Source: Candidatus Nitrosacidococcus tergens
Lineage (GTDB): Bacteria > Pseudomonadota > Gammaproteobacteria > Nitrosococcales > Nitrosococcaceae
Assembly: GCF_902810445.1 (NCBI RefSeq)
Contig: NZ_LR778175.1
Location: 686,001 to 750,000, forward strand
DNA length: 64,000 nt
Reading direction: 5' to 3'
Shown here: one piece after another, positions 1 through 9,054 of the stretch
Numbering within the stretch: the first letter of the stretch is position 1
How the letters are laid out: the number at the start of each line of letters is the position of its first letter
Made by a program: the position numbers and the translations under genes
The notes under the pieces: model-generated
What the model saw: only the letters and a program-made list of their open reading frames with translations
Databases searched by the model: none
What the model was told of the DNA's origin: nothing

Positions 1-149
1 TAGCTGTCTTTTCCTCCAGAAAGGCATACCATTACCCGATCTCCAGCTTCAATCATATTGAAATCATCAATAGCTTGCCCTACCAAACGGCGTAATTTTT
101 TCTGAAGCTTATTGGCGTTATATTGAGATTTACGAGCTAGAACGTCCAT
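1..149 (-). CDS. ttcA: tRNA 2-thiocytidine biosynthesis protein TtcA, N-terminal part
   Basis: Only the first 49 codons lie in the window; the gene runs off the left edge. The ATG is at 149. The segment ends in the PP-loop ATPase motif SGGKDS (residues 44-49), preceded by a basic helix and a DDFNMIEAGDRV stretch that matches the TtcA N-terminus. TtcA family enzymes use a 4Fe-4S cluster and ATP to thiolate cytidine 32 of certain tRNAs; the cluster cysteines would lie outside the window. The alternative is the related TilS/TtuA PP-loop group, but the sequence before the loop favours TtcA. Confidence 0.85.
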   Translation of the reverse strand, partial: MDVLARKSQYNANKLQKKLRRLVGQAIDDFNMIEAGDRVMVCLSGGKDS

Positions 150-185
150 ATTAAATACTAGTTTTTCTTAATTATTAGAGATTAA

Positions 186-794
186 TTAAGATGGAAAAAG
201 AACACCTGTACCTCCTACTCCGCAGTAGCCATCTGGATTTTTAGCTAAATACTGCTGGTGATAAGGTTCAGCATAGTAAAATTTTGGAGCTGATTTAATT
301 TCAGTTGAAATAGCTCTAAATCCTGCTTGTTTTAAGGTATTTTCATATATGGATTTAGATTCTTCTGCTGCTTGATTTTGTCGCCCATTATAAGTGTAAA
401 TAGCCGATCGGTATTGAGTGCCTACATCATTACCTTGGCGCATTCCTTGGGTAGGATCGTGGGATTCCCAAAATACTTTTAGTAGATCTTGATAGGAAAT
501 AATATTTGAGTCAAAAACTACTAATACTACCTCAGCATGGCCTGTAATACCTGTGCATACTTCTTGGTAAGAGGGGTTAAAGGTATAGCCCCCGCTATAA
601 CCTACACCAGTAGTATACACATCATCGAGCTCCCAAAACTTTCTCTCTGCCCCCCAAAAACACCCCATGCCAAATAAAATTTTTTCCATCTTTTCAGGGA
701 AAGGAGGGGTAATGGAGTTGCCCTTAATAAAATGCCTTCCTTGCTGATTTATTTTTATTTTTCGATTAATTAATGCTTGATCTAAGATGGGCAT
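186..794 (-). CDS. msrA: peptide-methionine (S)-S-oxide reductase MsrA
   Basis: 202 residues. The catalytic motif GCFWG (Cys45) and a C-terminal YCGVGG with Cys191 as probable resolving cysteine are both present. MsrA reduces methionine-S-sulfoxide in proteins and free methionine, using thioredoxin. The roughly 35-residue extension before the catalytic core, ending PPFPEKMEKILFGMGCFWG, matches the long form seen in enterobacterial MsrA, so the first ATG is accepted rather than the internal Met36. It lies between ttcA and a DUF423 gene, all on the minus strand. Confidence 0.95.
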   Translation of the reverse strand: MPILDQALINRKIKINQQGRHFIKGNSITPPFPEKMEKILFGMGCFWGAERKFWELDDVYTTGVGYSGGYTFNPSYQEVCTGITGHAEVVLVVFDSNIISYQDLLKVFWESHDPTQGMRQGNDVGTQYRSAIYTYNGRQNQAAEESKSIYENTLKQAGFRAISTEIKSAPKFYYAEPYHQQYLAKNPDGYCGVGGTGVLFPS

Positions 795-820
795 AGTAAA
801 AATAAACAGAACTATTGTTT

Positions 821-1198
821 TTAATAATTAGCACGTAAAAGAGCAAAACTAAGTAGTAACCAAGCAATAATAAAGCTTATACCACCTAGAGGAGTAATTG
901 CACCTAACCACCGTATCCCAGTAAATGCAAGTAGATAAAGACTACCAGAAAACAGAATAATTCCTGTAATCATAAGCCTGCCTGACCATTTAATGAATGA
1001 GCTATCTCCAAGTTGATGTAATAAAATTCCGATAAAAATAAGCCCTAAAGCATGGTACATATGATAATTTACCCCGGTATGCCATATTTCTAGCATACGG
1101 GTTTCTAATCTATTTTTTAATCCATGGGCACCAAAAGCACCTAAAAGGATACCTAAAGCGGCAAAAGATGCACCCGTACTAATGAAAAATTTAGCCAT
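821..1198 (-). CDS. DUF423 family small inner-membrane protein
   Basis: 125 residues with about four hydrophobic helices. It starts with a glycine-rich LGAFGAHGLK segment after the first helix and contains WHTGVNYHMYHALGL, both hallmarks of the DUF423 (YgdD) family. The molecular function of the family is unknown. The length is usual for the family. It lies 26 bp upstream, in the direction of transcription, of msrA. Confidence 0.85.
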   Translation of the reverse strand: MAKFFISTGASFAALGILLGAFGAHGLKNRLETRMLEIWHTGVNYHMYHALGLIFIGILLHQLGDSSFIKWSGRLMITGIILFSGSLYLLAFTGIRWLGAITPLGGISFIIAWLLLSFALLRANY

Positions 1199-1229
1199 AT
1201 TCTTTTATTTTTACCTTTGTTATACAGTG

Positions 1230-2090
1230 TCAAGATAAGCGGGATTTTAGCCTAAATAGGGCAGAAATATCTTCTTCTCCAAATCCCTGATCTATTAATG
1301 TTTGATAATGAGTAAAAGCTGTTTCAGTGAGAGGTAGATTAATGCCTAATTGTTCCCCAATTTCCTTACAAATTTGTAAATCTTTTTGGTGTAATTTTAA
1401 TTTAAATCCATGATTAAAAATTTCTTTCATCATGGTGTTCCCTCTGTGTTTTAAAAACCAGTTACTTGCTGCACCTTGAGTAATCACCTCTATTACTTTA
1501 CTCATATCTAGTCCCTGTGCTTGACCAAAAGCCAGTGCTTCTGTAACTGCTTCATTAATACCTGCTGCCATGACTTGATTTACCGCTTTGGTCGCCTGTC
1601 CCGTTCCTACCTCTCCCATATGGGTAATAGAATTACCCATAGCATTAAGCAAAGGATAGACTGTATTTAATGCATTTGCATTTCCACCTACCATAAAAGC
1701 GAGTGTACCTTGGCAAGCTCCTTCTACCCCTCCTGAAACAGGAGAATCTAGAAAATCTCCCCCTTTACTGCGAACAATACAAGCTACTTTTCTCGCAGTT
1801 TCACTGCTGGTAGTAGAGCAGTCTATAATAATATGCTGTTTACTAAAATAGGGATGCAAACTATCTATAACAGCAAGTACATCCTCATCTTTAGAGACAC
1901 AGATAAAGATAATTTCTGTTTTTTCTGCAAGATCTTTAAGCTGTTGTGCTGATGCAACACGTAACTCTTTTGCAAGAGTATCCGCTACACTCTGAGTTCT
2001 ATTCCAAACAGTAGACAAAAATCTATTTTTGGCTAAATTTCGTGCCATAGGTATACCCATAGCACCTAGTCCAATAAATCCTGCTCTCAT
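1230..2090 (-). CDS. NAD(P)-dependent 3-hydroxyisobutyrate dehydrogenase-like oxidoreductase
   Basis: 286 residues. The N-terminal Rossmann motif is GLGAMG (residues 7-12). The substrate-binding segment DSPVSGG is at 115-121 and the catalytic lysine is in GQATKAVNQ (Lys168). These mark the beta-hydroxyacid dehydrogenase family (3-hydroxyisobutyrate, tartronate semialdehyde and related reductases). The exact substrate cannot be set from sequence; no valine-degradation or glyoxylate genes are adjacent. It lies 5 bp after the M16C protease gene, so the two are probably cotranscribed. Confidence 0.8.
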   Translation of the reverse strand: MRAGFIGLGAMGIPMARNLAKNRFLSTVWNRTQSVADTLAKELRVASAQQLKDLAEKTEIIFICVSKDEDVLAVIDSLHPYFSKQHIIIDCSTTSSETARKVACIVRSKGGDFLDSPVSGGVEGACQGTLAFMVGGNANALNTVYPLLNAMGNSITHMGEVGTGQATKAVNQVMAAGINEAVTEALAFGQAQGLDMSKVIEVITQGAASNWFLKHRGNTMMKEIFNHGFKLKLHQKDLQICKEIGEQLGINLPLTETAFTHYQTLIDQGFGEEDISALFRLKSRLS

Positions 2091-2095
2091 AGCTT

Positions 2096-5038
2096 TTATA
2101 GATGATATGCAGTCAATCCAAGACCATCTAATTGCTCAAGCCTAGCTGTATTAGTAAGGATAGCAACACTGGCTTTTTCGGGCTGAAGGTATTTTTCTGC
2201 TACCTCTTTAAGATTATTCAATTGAACTTCTAAAATACGATTACGAAAACGGCGACATTGCTCTGGGGTACGCCCATAAAGTTCATTATAAAAAGTACTT
2301 CTAGCTTCCCCAGCAGGGGATTTTGGCTTATCAATGGCACTAATCACACCTAAAATAGCTTCTTCCACTAAACGCCATGGATGATCATTGTCTAATAGCC
2401 ACTGTACTGATTGATCAAAGTCTTTAAGAGTCTCAGTAAGCCGAGGATCCCGATAGGAGAAAAAGCGAAAAGCACCGCTTTCCGAATCTTGACCAGCGCC
2501 TCCCCCATAAGCACCTCCTTGTTCACGGATAGTACGGTGTAAATAGTTATTACGTAAAAAACCACCAAGTACTGAAAGAGCAGCAGCATCTGGATGATCA
2601 ATAGGTACAGTAGGATAGGCTTTAGCACAGAAATTAACTTGGGTATTAGCAGTCCACGCCTGATATACCGATTCTTGTATTTTCGGTAATGTTAGTCTAG
2701 TAAAAGTACTAGAATCAGTGTTGCTACTCTGTCCCCAATATTGAGATAAATTTTGAAGAAACTCTGATTGATGTTCTTCTTCGCTAATTAACAGTAATTG
2801 GCGAGGAGCAGATAAAATACGTTTATGAATTTGCTGGAATTTATATGCTAATTCTTCACAAGATTTTTTATTTTCCAGGCTTGAATCCAATTTTTGCAAG
2901 AAAGAAATACCAGCAAGACCAGTTAAGTGATGGGAAAGGGCAGCAGAGGGGCTCATACCGCTAGATGCTGCGAGCATAGCAAGACTATGACCACTGCCAG
3001 TAATACTATCTTCCCATCCTGATCTGCGTTGTGCCATGATTTCTCGTAAGTGATCTAGCTCATCAAATCTTACCGATTCTAGGGTAGCTTGTAGTAATTC
3101 ATTTAATGCCCTGTGATTTCGATTTAACGCTTTGCCTGAAAAAATAAAATGGCTATTTGTCTGTTGTAAATCATCAATAGCGCTGCGTAAAGTGGTACTT
3201 GCACTGATTCCGCCACTGATACTACTTTGCCAAATCTGGGTTTGGCGATAGTCTCGATTTCCTACCCCCAACTCTGTTAAACAAGCACTATAATGAGGCA
3301 ATACTGCTAATAACTCATCCTCTAAATAAGGTAAATCAATCACAATATGTTGATAAACAAGACCATTAGTCCCTTGACTGTAGGAGGTAAGGGGTAAATT
3401 ACCCACTTTAGCTTTTTTCCCTTGAGGAATAGTTAAATCTGAGGAAACATCTTCAATTCCTACTTTAGGCAAAATATCAGGATTATCCTGCTTTTGTTGA
3501 CGAGCTGTGAGGGTAGCGGCTAAATCTACAACAGTTTGTTTCTGTGCTTCACTCATTTGAGATTTAAGCTGAGCGAGTCTAGATTTTTCTATCTCAGTTC
3601 GTTTTGTGCTTAAGTGGGAATCTGGTTTTAGTATTAAACGAACTCGGTGGAGGTTATTGAGCAAATTTTCCCGTACTAAATTTTGAATAAAGTTAGGATT
3701 TTTAATTTCCTGTCGAAGTTGTGCTAAAGCAGGATCAAGATTTAATAACCCCACCGGATCTCCATAATGAATCGCACTGGATAGTCCTCCTAATAATAAT
3801 TGAAGCCCATAAGGCATTCGATCGCCACCCACTTCTCTTTGGTGTAATTCTAACTGATGAAGTACCGCATCTACTTGTTCTTGAGGAATACCTTTTTCAG
3901 CTACTTCTTCTAAAACTTCTAATATTCTCTTCTCAAGGGTGTCTGCATGTTTAGGATCGGATCCTTCAATACCGCAGACAAAGCTCATCTCTCGATTGCT
4001 TTCTTCTAAACCACATAAAGGAGAAGGGGAAGATCCTAACCTACAAGTTTCTAGTAAATAGCGTAGGGGTGAGGCACTATTCTCTAATAATACCTCAGAG
4101 AGTAAATGAGCTCTTAATTGAGCAGCTAAGTCAGTGCTTTTACCTAAAAGCCAACCTAATACAATATGAGTTTTATTAATAGCTTCTTCAGAATCTAACG
4201 CATAGGTTTCTTCAATTTGAACGGGTGTATGGTAACGTTTTTCATCAGAAACTTTAAAGTGAAGATTTTGGCGATCAAAGGAAGAAAGAGCATAAGACTC
4301 TAAACATTCGTGATGTTTTTGGGCTGGAATATCCCCAAAAGTCATAAAAATTGCATTAGAGGGGTGATAGTGAGTTTCATAGAATGCTTTGAGCTGATCA
4401 TAGGTTAAATCTGGAATACAACTGGGCTCGCCGCCACTATTATAGTGATAAGTTGTGGTAGGAAATAAATGACTAGAAAGGGTATGCCATAACATAGAAG
4501 TAGGAGCACTCATCGCTCCTTTCATCTCATTAAATACTACTCCTTTAAATACTAGATCGCTTTGGGGATTATTAGGTTCTTCAAACTCTACTCGGTGACC
4601 TTCTTGAGAAAAATCAAAATAATCTAAATTGGCAAAAAATACTGCATCTAAATAAACTTGCAGTAAATTATTAAAATCTTTCACATTTTGACTAGAAAAT
4701 GGGTAAGCTGTCCAATCTGAACTCGTCATGGCATTCATAAAGGTATTTAAAGATCGGCGTAGCATCATGAAGAAAGGATCTCTGACGGGATATTTTTTAC
4801 TACCGCATAGCACGGTATGCTCTAAAATATGAGCAACCCCAGTAGAATCCATTGGAATCGTACGGAACGCAACTAAAAAGCCATTTTCTGGGTGATCTGC
4901 TGCTAAATGGAAATGTTTCGCTCCAGTTTTATTATGATCATATTCTTCTACGGTCAGATTAAGAGAATCAATTCGCTGGCTCCGTAACCACTTAAATGCA
5001 GAATGAGTAGAAGATTTCATGCTCGCCGTATTATTCAT
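2096..5038 (-). CDS. M16C family metalloprotease, presequence-protease (PreP)-like
   Basis: 980 residues, typical for M16C single-chain proteases. The inverted zinc motif HILEH (His70, Glu73, His74) opens the first catalytic domain, followed by TVLCGSKKYPVRDPFF, and NEMKG near residue 170 probably supplies the distal Glu. The C-terminal half holds the degenerate M16 domains with REQGGAYGGGAG. The family degrades short unstructured peptides inside a closed chamber. There is no signal peptide, so a cytosolic role is inferred. It is followed closely by the dehydrogenase gene. Confidence 0.9.
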   Translation of the reverse strand: MNNTASMKSSTHSAFKWLRSQRIDSLNLTVEEYDHNKTGAKHFHLAADHPENGFLVAFRTIPMDSTGVAHILEHTVLCGSKKYPVRDPFFMMLRRSLNTFMNAMTSSDWTAYPFSSQNVKDFNNLLQVYLDAVFFANLDYFDFSQEGHRVEFEEPNNPQSDLVFKGVVFNEMKGAMSAPTSMLWHTLSSHLFPTTTYHYNSGGEPSCIPDLTYDQLKAFYETHYHPSNAIFMTFGDIPAQKHHECLESYALSSFDRQNLHFKVSDEKRYHTPVQIEETYALDSEEAINKTHIVLGWLLGKSTDLAAQLRAHLLSEVLLENSASPLRYLLETCRLGSSPSPLCGLEESNREMSFVCGIEGSDPKHADTLEKRILEVLEEVAEKGIPQEQVDAVLHQLELHQREVGGDRMPYGLQLLLGGLSSAIHYGDPVGLLNLDPALAQLRQEIKNPNFIQNLVRENLLNNLHRVRLILKPDSHLSTKRTEIEKSRLAQLKSQMSEAQKQTVVDLAATLTARQQKQDNPDILPKVGIEDVSSDLTIPQGKKAKVGNLPLTSYSQGTNGLVYQHIVIDLPYLEDELLAVLPHYSACLTELGVGNRDYRQTQIWQSSISGGISASTTLRSAIDDLQQTNSHFIFSGKALNRNHRALNELLQATLESVRFDELDHLREIMAQRRSGWEDSITGSGHSLAMLAASSGMSPSAALSHHLTGLAGISFLQKLDSSLENKKSCEELAYKFQQIHKRILSAPRQLLLISEEEHQSEFLQNLSQYWGQSSNTDSSTFTRLTLPKIQESVYQAWTANTQVNFCAKAYPTVPIDHPDAAALSVLGGFLRNNYLHRTIREQGGAYGGGAGQDSESGAFRFFSYRDPRLTETLKDFDQSVQWLLDNDHPWRLVEEAILGVISAIDKPKSPAGEARSTFYNELYGRTPEQCRRFRNRILEVQLNNLKEVAEKYLQPEKASVAILTNTARLEQLDGLGLTAYHL

Positions 5039-5094
5039 AAATATTTACTTTTACCTTAATAAATTTAGTTTAAGAGAAAGTGAGTATTAATCTA

Positions 5095-5784
5095 TTATAG
5101 CCACTGCTCTAATTCATAAAGATTATTAATCATGCTGTTAGGAGGAGGTAGTTCCTCTGGCCACATCATTTCATTACGATTAATCCAAATAGCATGCATT
5201 CCTACCTGTTGAGCTGCAACAATATCGTAAGTTGGATGATCTCCGATATGAATAGCCTGATATGGCTTGATTCTAACTTTCTTAAGTATTTGATAAAACA
5301 TATCTGGATCAGGTTTAGCAGTACCTGCAATAGCTGGTGTTAAAGAAATTTGAAAATAATTCTTTAAAGACGTTTGGCTTACTTCTGCATTTCCATTCGT
5401 TATAGATGCTAACGTATAGTTTTTTATCAAATACTCAAGCACAGGAATTACATCTGGATAGGGTGTTATTTGATTACGTGCTTCAAGAAAAATATTTATC
5501 GCTTCTTTAGCCAAAGCTAAAGAATAGCCAAATTCTTTTAAGAGCTGACTTAAAGAAATCATCCGCACCGCAGTAAGATTATAGGCTATTTCTGGGTATA
5601 CTTTGCGTACAAGCTGTCTGTGCTCTTTTAAACTCTCAATATTATGTACTAAAGTTAAGCGAGGGGCTTTTTTTTCTAGCCATTGAAGCTGAACTTCTTC
5701 TGCCTTTCTTAATACCTCTGTACTAGGCCAGAGCGTTTCGTCTAAATCAAAAGAAATTAATTTAATTTGTGATACTGTATCCAT
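5095..5784 (-). CDS. HAD superfamily hydrolase (subfamily IA, YigB/YjjG-like)
   Basis: HAD motif I is FDLDETLWPS (nucleophile and acid/base Asp), motif II is in the SITNGN region, the motif III lysine is in GTAKPDPDMF and motif IV is IGDHPTYDIVAAQQVGM. The all-helical cap between motifs I and II places it in subfamily IA with phosphatases such as YigB, which acts in flavin synthesis. The substrate is unproven. I chose the ATG at 5784 because an upstream GTG at 5829 would overlap the end of hslO and has no visible ribosome site; the longer form would be 244 residues. Confidence 0.8.
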   Translation of the reverse strand: MDTVSQIKLISFDLDETLWPSTEVLRKAEEVQLQWLEKKAPRLTLVHNIESLKEHRQLVRKVYPEIAYNLTAVRMISLSQLLKEFGYSLALAKEAINIFLEARNQITPYPDVIPVLEYLIKNYTLASITNGNAEVSQTSLKNYFQISLTPAIAGTAKPDPDMFYQILKKVRIKPYQAIHIGDHPTYDIVAAQQVGMHAIWINRNEMMWPEELPPPNSMINNLYELEQWL

Positions 5785-5791
5785 CCATGGT

Positions 5792-6664
5792 TTAGTGATG
5801 AGTGGATGAAGTAGGGGTTTTAATTCCACTGCTAAATAGCTGGGTAATATCTACTGAATCAAAACTATATTGTCGATTACAAAACTCACAAGTAACTTCT
5901 ATTTTCTCTTGCTCTGCTAGAGCTAGTCTCACCTCCTTTTCCCCTAAAGTAACCAGCGTACGCTCAATACGTTCTTTACTGCAGCTACAACGAAAAAATA
6001 CAGGCTCTGGATCAAATAAACGTACTTGCTCTTCATGAAAGAGGCGATAAAGTAATTCTGTACAGGGAAGGTTTAATAGCTCTTCTGAGGTAATTGTGTT
6101 AGCAAGTAAAGTAATAGACTTCCAATTGACTTCATGATCTTGTTGGCTAGGTAATTCTTGTAAGAAAAAACCTGCCGCTTTTTTTCCATTAGATTCTAAC
6201 CATATCCGAGTTTGCAACTGCTCAGATCGAATAAAATAAGATTGTAATGCTTCGGCTAAACTCTCTCCTTCTAAAGGAACGGTGCCTTGGTAAGGGGAGG
6301 CGCCTTCTCTTTGCAAGGTTAAAGTGAGCTGACCAGAATGGTAGAGCTCTGAAAATGATTCTTGTGGAGAAATTTCTCCTTCCCATCGAGCTAGCCCTCG
6401 AATAGCTCGTTGGTGAGATACTTGTGCTACTAATGCTTTAATAGGTCCTGCGCTTTGTACTTGAATAATCAGTGTACCTTTAAATTTAAGGGTAGCAGAA
6501 AGTAATACTCCGGCAGCCAATAGCTGACCTAACTGAGTTTGAATAGCAGGGGGATAAGCATTATAAGAGAGAATAGTTTGCCAGCTGGTATTTAATTGCA
6601 CCCATTCTCCCCGAATTTCTGCTTCTTCAAATAAGAAACGATACAATAAATCTTGATCAGTCAT
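5792..6664 (-). CDS. hslO: redox-regulated molecular chaperone HslO (Hsp33)
   Basis: 290 residues, the normal Hsp33 length. The C-terminal redox switch is complete: FRCSCSKERI near residue 227 and CEFCNRQYSFD near residue 259 supply the CxC and CxxC pairs that bind zinc when reduced and form disulfides under oxidative stress, unfolding the linker and activating chaperone holdase activity. It acts in the cytosol. It lies just upstream of the HAD gene, with msrA and alkB nearby, so several damage-response genes cluster here. Confidence 0.95.
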   Translation of the reverse strand: MTDQDLLYRFLFEEAEIRGEWVQLNTSWQTILSYNAYPPAIQTQLGQLLAAGVLLSATLKFKGTLIIQVQSAGPIKALVAQVSHQRAIRGLARWEGEISPQESFSELYHSGQLTLTLQREGASPYQGTVPLEGESLAEALQSYFIRSEQLQTRIWLESNGKKAAGFFLQELPSQQDHEVNWKSITLLANTITSEELLNLPCTELLYRLFHEEQVRLFDPEPVFFRCSCSKERIERTLVTLGEKEVRLALAEQEKIEVTCEFCNRQYSFDSVDITQLFSSGIKTPTSSTHH

Positions 6665-6748
6665 AATAGAAACCTATCAGCTTTTACCTTACCTTTGAAG
6701 AGTATTAAGCAAATTCAGATTAATTATCTTAAAAATTACTATAGGAAT

Positions 6749-7447
6749 ATGAAATCTATTTCTCATTTACCTTGGAATCAAATTTATCAAGATTTAAATA
6801 CTTATGGCTATGGGAAAATTTCAAATTTATTGGATTTAAAAGAGTGCCAAACACTCATTGCTTAATATGGTAATGATTCCTTATATCGAAGCAAAATCAC
6901 CATGGCTCGCTACAATTTTGGTCAAGGAGAATATAAGTATTTCACTTATCCTTTACCCACTATTATAGAGAAACTGAGAAGTGAATTTTATCCATATTTA
7001 GCACACCTAGCTAACCAATGGTATCAGCAATTGAATATAGAGACTCTCTATCCTAAAGTGTATAGAGAATATCTACAAAAATGCCACATCCTAGAGCAAA
7101 CTCGACCCACTCCTCTAATTCTTAAATATGAAATGGGAGATTATAACTGTTTACATCAAGATATTTATGGAACAGAAATTTTTCCATTGCAGATGACTAT
7201 GCTATTATCTCAGCCCTATCAAGATTTTACTGGAGGGGAATTTGTATTGACCGAGCAACGACCACGGATGCAATCTCGAGTTGAAGTAGTTTCATTACAT
7301 TGTGGAGATGGAGTTATTTTTCCAGTAAGCCAGAGACCCATTGAGGGTAAACGGGGATTTTATCGAGTAAATATGCGTCACGGTGTAAGCCGCTTACATT
7401 CAGGTAATCGCTATACATTAGGCATTATTTTCCATGATGCCCGATAA
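6749..7447 (+). pseudogene. 2OG-Fe(II) oxygenase interrupted by one in-frame stop
   Basis: A single reading frame from ATG 6749 to the stop ending 7447 is broken only by TAA at 6863-6865. Read through, the protein is about 232 residues. It starts MKSISHLPWNQIYQDL, continues across the stop as ECQTLIA-stop-YGNDSLYRSKITMARYN, and carries the iron ligands in NCLHQDIYG and RVNMRHGVSR. This matches 2OG-Fe(II) oxygenases often found beside alkB. A TTA leucine codon at the stop would restore it by one base. A shorter product could begin at ATG 6902 but would lack about 50 N-terminal residues. It overlaps alkB by 14 bp. Confidence 0.75.
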
Positions 7448-8096
7448 TTTTTCTGATGATCTATTTTCTAAGGTAAATGGAGATGTACGTCAGTCTATTG
7501 GTGCCCAAGCTTATATACTGCGTGGCTACGCACTGCCCTATGTAAATAGTATTTTAACCGTTTTAAGCACTATATTAATTCAAGCACCTTTACGGCATAT
7601 GATGACTCCTAATGGACAAAAAATGTCAGTCGCTATGAGTAACTGTGGAAGTTTAGGTTGGACCAGTAGTAAAAAGGGGTACTGCTATACCCAACAAGAT
7701 CCCGAAACAGGGCAAGATTGGCCACTCTTACCTAAAGTATTTTTAAAACTAGCCTATAATGCGGCTAAAAGTGTAGGATTTTCTAAATTTATTCCTGATG
7801 CTTGTCTGATTAATTCTTATTCCCCTAGTACCCGATTAAGTCTCCACCAAGATCGAGACGAACAAGATTTAAGTGCACCTATTGTGTCTGTATCCCTAGG
7901 AATTAGGGCAGTATTTTTATTTGGAGGCTTAAAACGAAAAGATTCCCTTCAAAAATTCCCTATTTACCATGGAGATATTGTAGTATGGGGTGGAGTAGAT
8001 AGACTTCGATATCATGGGGTACTTTCTATTGCAGAATCAGATCATCCATTATTAGGTAAACAACGGATTAACTTAACATTTCGAAAAGCAGGCTAA
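7434..8096 (+). CDS. alkB: alpha-ketoglutarate-dependent DNA repair dioxygenase AlkB
   Basis: 220 residues. Iron ligands are His138 and Asp140 in LHQDRDE and His194 in RLRYHG; the C-terminal RINLTFR supplies the arginines that bind 2-oxoglutarate. AlkB oxidatively removes methyl groups such as 1-methyladenine and 3-methylcytosine from DNA and RNA. Two tandem ATG codons (7434 and 7437) overlap the 3' end of the preceding oxygenase gene, which suggests translational coupling. Nothing essential appears missing. Confidence 0.95.
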   Translation: MMPDNFSDDLFSKVNGDVRQSIGAQAYILRGYALPYVNSILTVLSTILIQAPLRHMMTPNGQKMSVAMSNCGSLGWTSSKKGYCYTQQDPETGQDWPLLPKVFLKLAYNAAKSVGFSKFIPDACLINSYSPSTRLSLHQDRDEQDLSAPIVSVSLGIRAVFLFGGLKRKDSLQKFPIYHGDIVVWGGVDRLRYHGVLSIAESDHPLLGKQRINLTFRKAG

Positions 8097-8127
8097 TTAT
8101 ATCAATTTAGGTTAACAATCATTACTT

Positions 8128-8250
8128 ATGGATAATATATTTCTATTTTTTGAGAAAATAGCTTATTTCTCTGAGTTTGTTTTCCATTCACCTTTAGCGG
8201 CACTTACTTTTGTCCCAGTGCTTATTGCTGCCAGTTTATGGGCAGATTAG
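8128..8250 (+). CDS. possible 40-residue membrane peptide
   Basis: A short ORF starting MDNIFLFFEKIAYFSEFVF and ending in a hydrophobic segment LTFVPVLIAASLWAD. It could span the membrane once. No good ribosome-binding site is visible upstream and I recognise no family. It may be a real small protein, the tail of a lost gene, or chance. It fills most of the gap between alkB and the secreted protein gene. Confidence 0.25.
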   Translation: MDNIFLFFEKIAYFSEFVFHSPLAALTFVPVLIAASLWAD

Positions 8251-8348
8251 TTAAAAATTTAAATTGTTTCCCTACTGGAAAATACAAAAAATAGTTCTAT
8301 TCTTAAAAAAAGAGAGGTAGTTTTAATTTTTTATTGTGGAGGAGTACC

Positions 8349-8693
8349 ATGATGAAAAAGATATTATTCATAGGGTTAATATTGGCAACAACCAATGCAG
8401 TAGGACAATCATTAACTACTTATAATCTTTATAGAGTAGGTTACCCTTATGCGGGAGGTTACCCATCAGAAGAAATAATCTATCAAGGACCAGAGATAGT
8501 AGAAGTCATACCTTCTACACCTATCTATGGTAATCCCTATGCAGGAAACAATTATATGGGCTATCCACCAAGAATGGTTTATCCAGCACCTAGTGTGATA
8601 GAGGTAGTACCTGTACCTGTTATGCCAGTTCCTCCTGTAGGTGGTTTTGCTGAGTTTGGTGGTCCGGGTGGCTGGTTTGGATTTGGCTGGTAG
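8349..8693 (+). CDS. secreted Tyr/Pro/Gly-rich protein of unknown function
   Basis: 114 residues from ATG 8349, chosen because GGAGG lies 7 bp upstream and the resulting N-terminus MMKKILFIGLILATTNAVG is a clean signal peptide. The mature part is low complexity: repeated GYP, GNPYAG and VIEVVPVP segments and a glycine-phenylalanine-rich end. Such proteins are usually periplasmic or surface-exposed; no catalytic motif is seen. It marks the left edge of the gene-poor accessory region. Confidence 0.6.
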   Translation: MMKKILFIGLILATTNAVGQSLTTYNLYRVGYPYAGGYPSEEIIYQGPEIVEVIPSTPIYGNPYAGNNYMGYPPRMVYPAPSVIEVVPVPVMPVPPVGGFAEFGGPGGWFGFGW

Positions 8694-8742
8694 TTAATTT
8701 TCTATTGCCTCTTTTAAGCAAGTGACTTAATAACAACTTTCA

Positions 8743-9030
8743 GGGTTGCTACTACTCTGGCTGTAACATTGGCAAAATCTATCTGGCTATTGCCCTAGGG
8801 TACAAGGCTTTGATGAACAATATCAAGGTCCGCTGCAGCAGATTTAATGCTGCAGCTGGCAACAGCGTACCAACAGGGCAAACTCAAGACTTACCTGCAA
8901 ATATTGTAGCAACACGCTACTGACCAGTAATTTACCCTTTAGTGATCTGGTGCCTTGGCTAACGACACAATGTGCACAGTCGTAATGTTCGATCGATTAT
9001 TACATTTTCGATGTAAAAAGACGGTGCACA
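8743..9030 (+). mobile_element. degraded istB (ATPase of an IS21-family element)
   Basis: Fragments of IstB can be read in changing frames. SGCNIGKIYLAIALGYKA is a decayed Walker A region. Then, one frame over, comes AADLMLQLATAYQQGKLKTY. Next is TLLTSNLPFSDLV, equivalent to the IstB sensor segment, and finally MFDRLLHFRC, equivalent to MLDRLLHH. The central Walker B part is missing, so the gene has frameshifts and an internal deletion. No istA or terminal repeats were recognised nearby. IstB normally helps the IstA transposase; this copy cannot be functional. Confidence 0.7.
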
Positions 9031-9054
9031 AGGTGCTCAATCTGTATCATATGC

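Noticed and set aside
2392..2628. Second minus-strand frame within the M16C protease gene
   Set aside because: Overlaps a well supported long coding frame and has no independent evidence.
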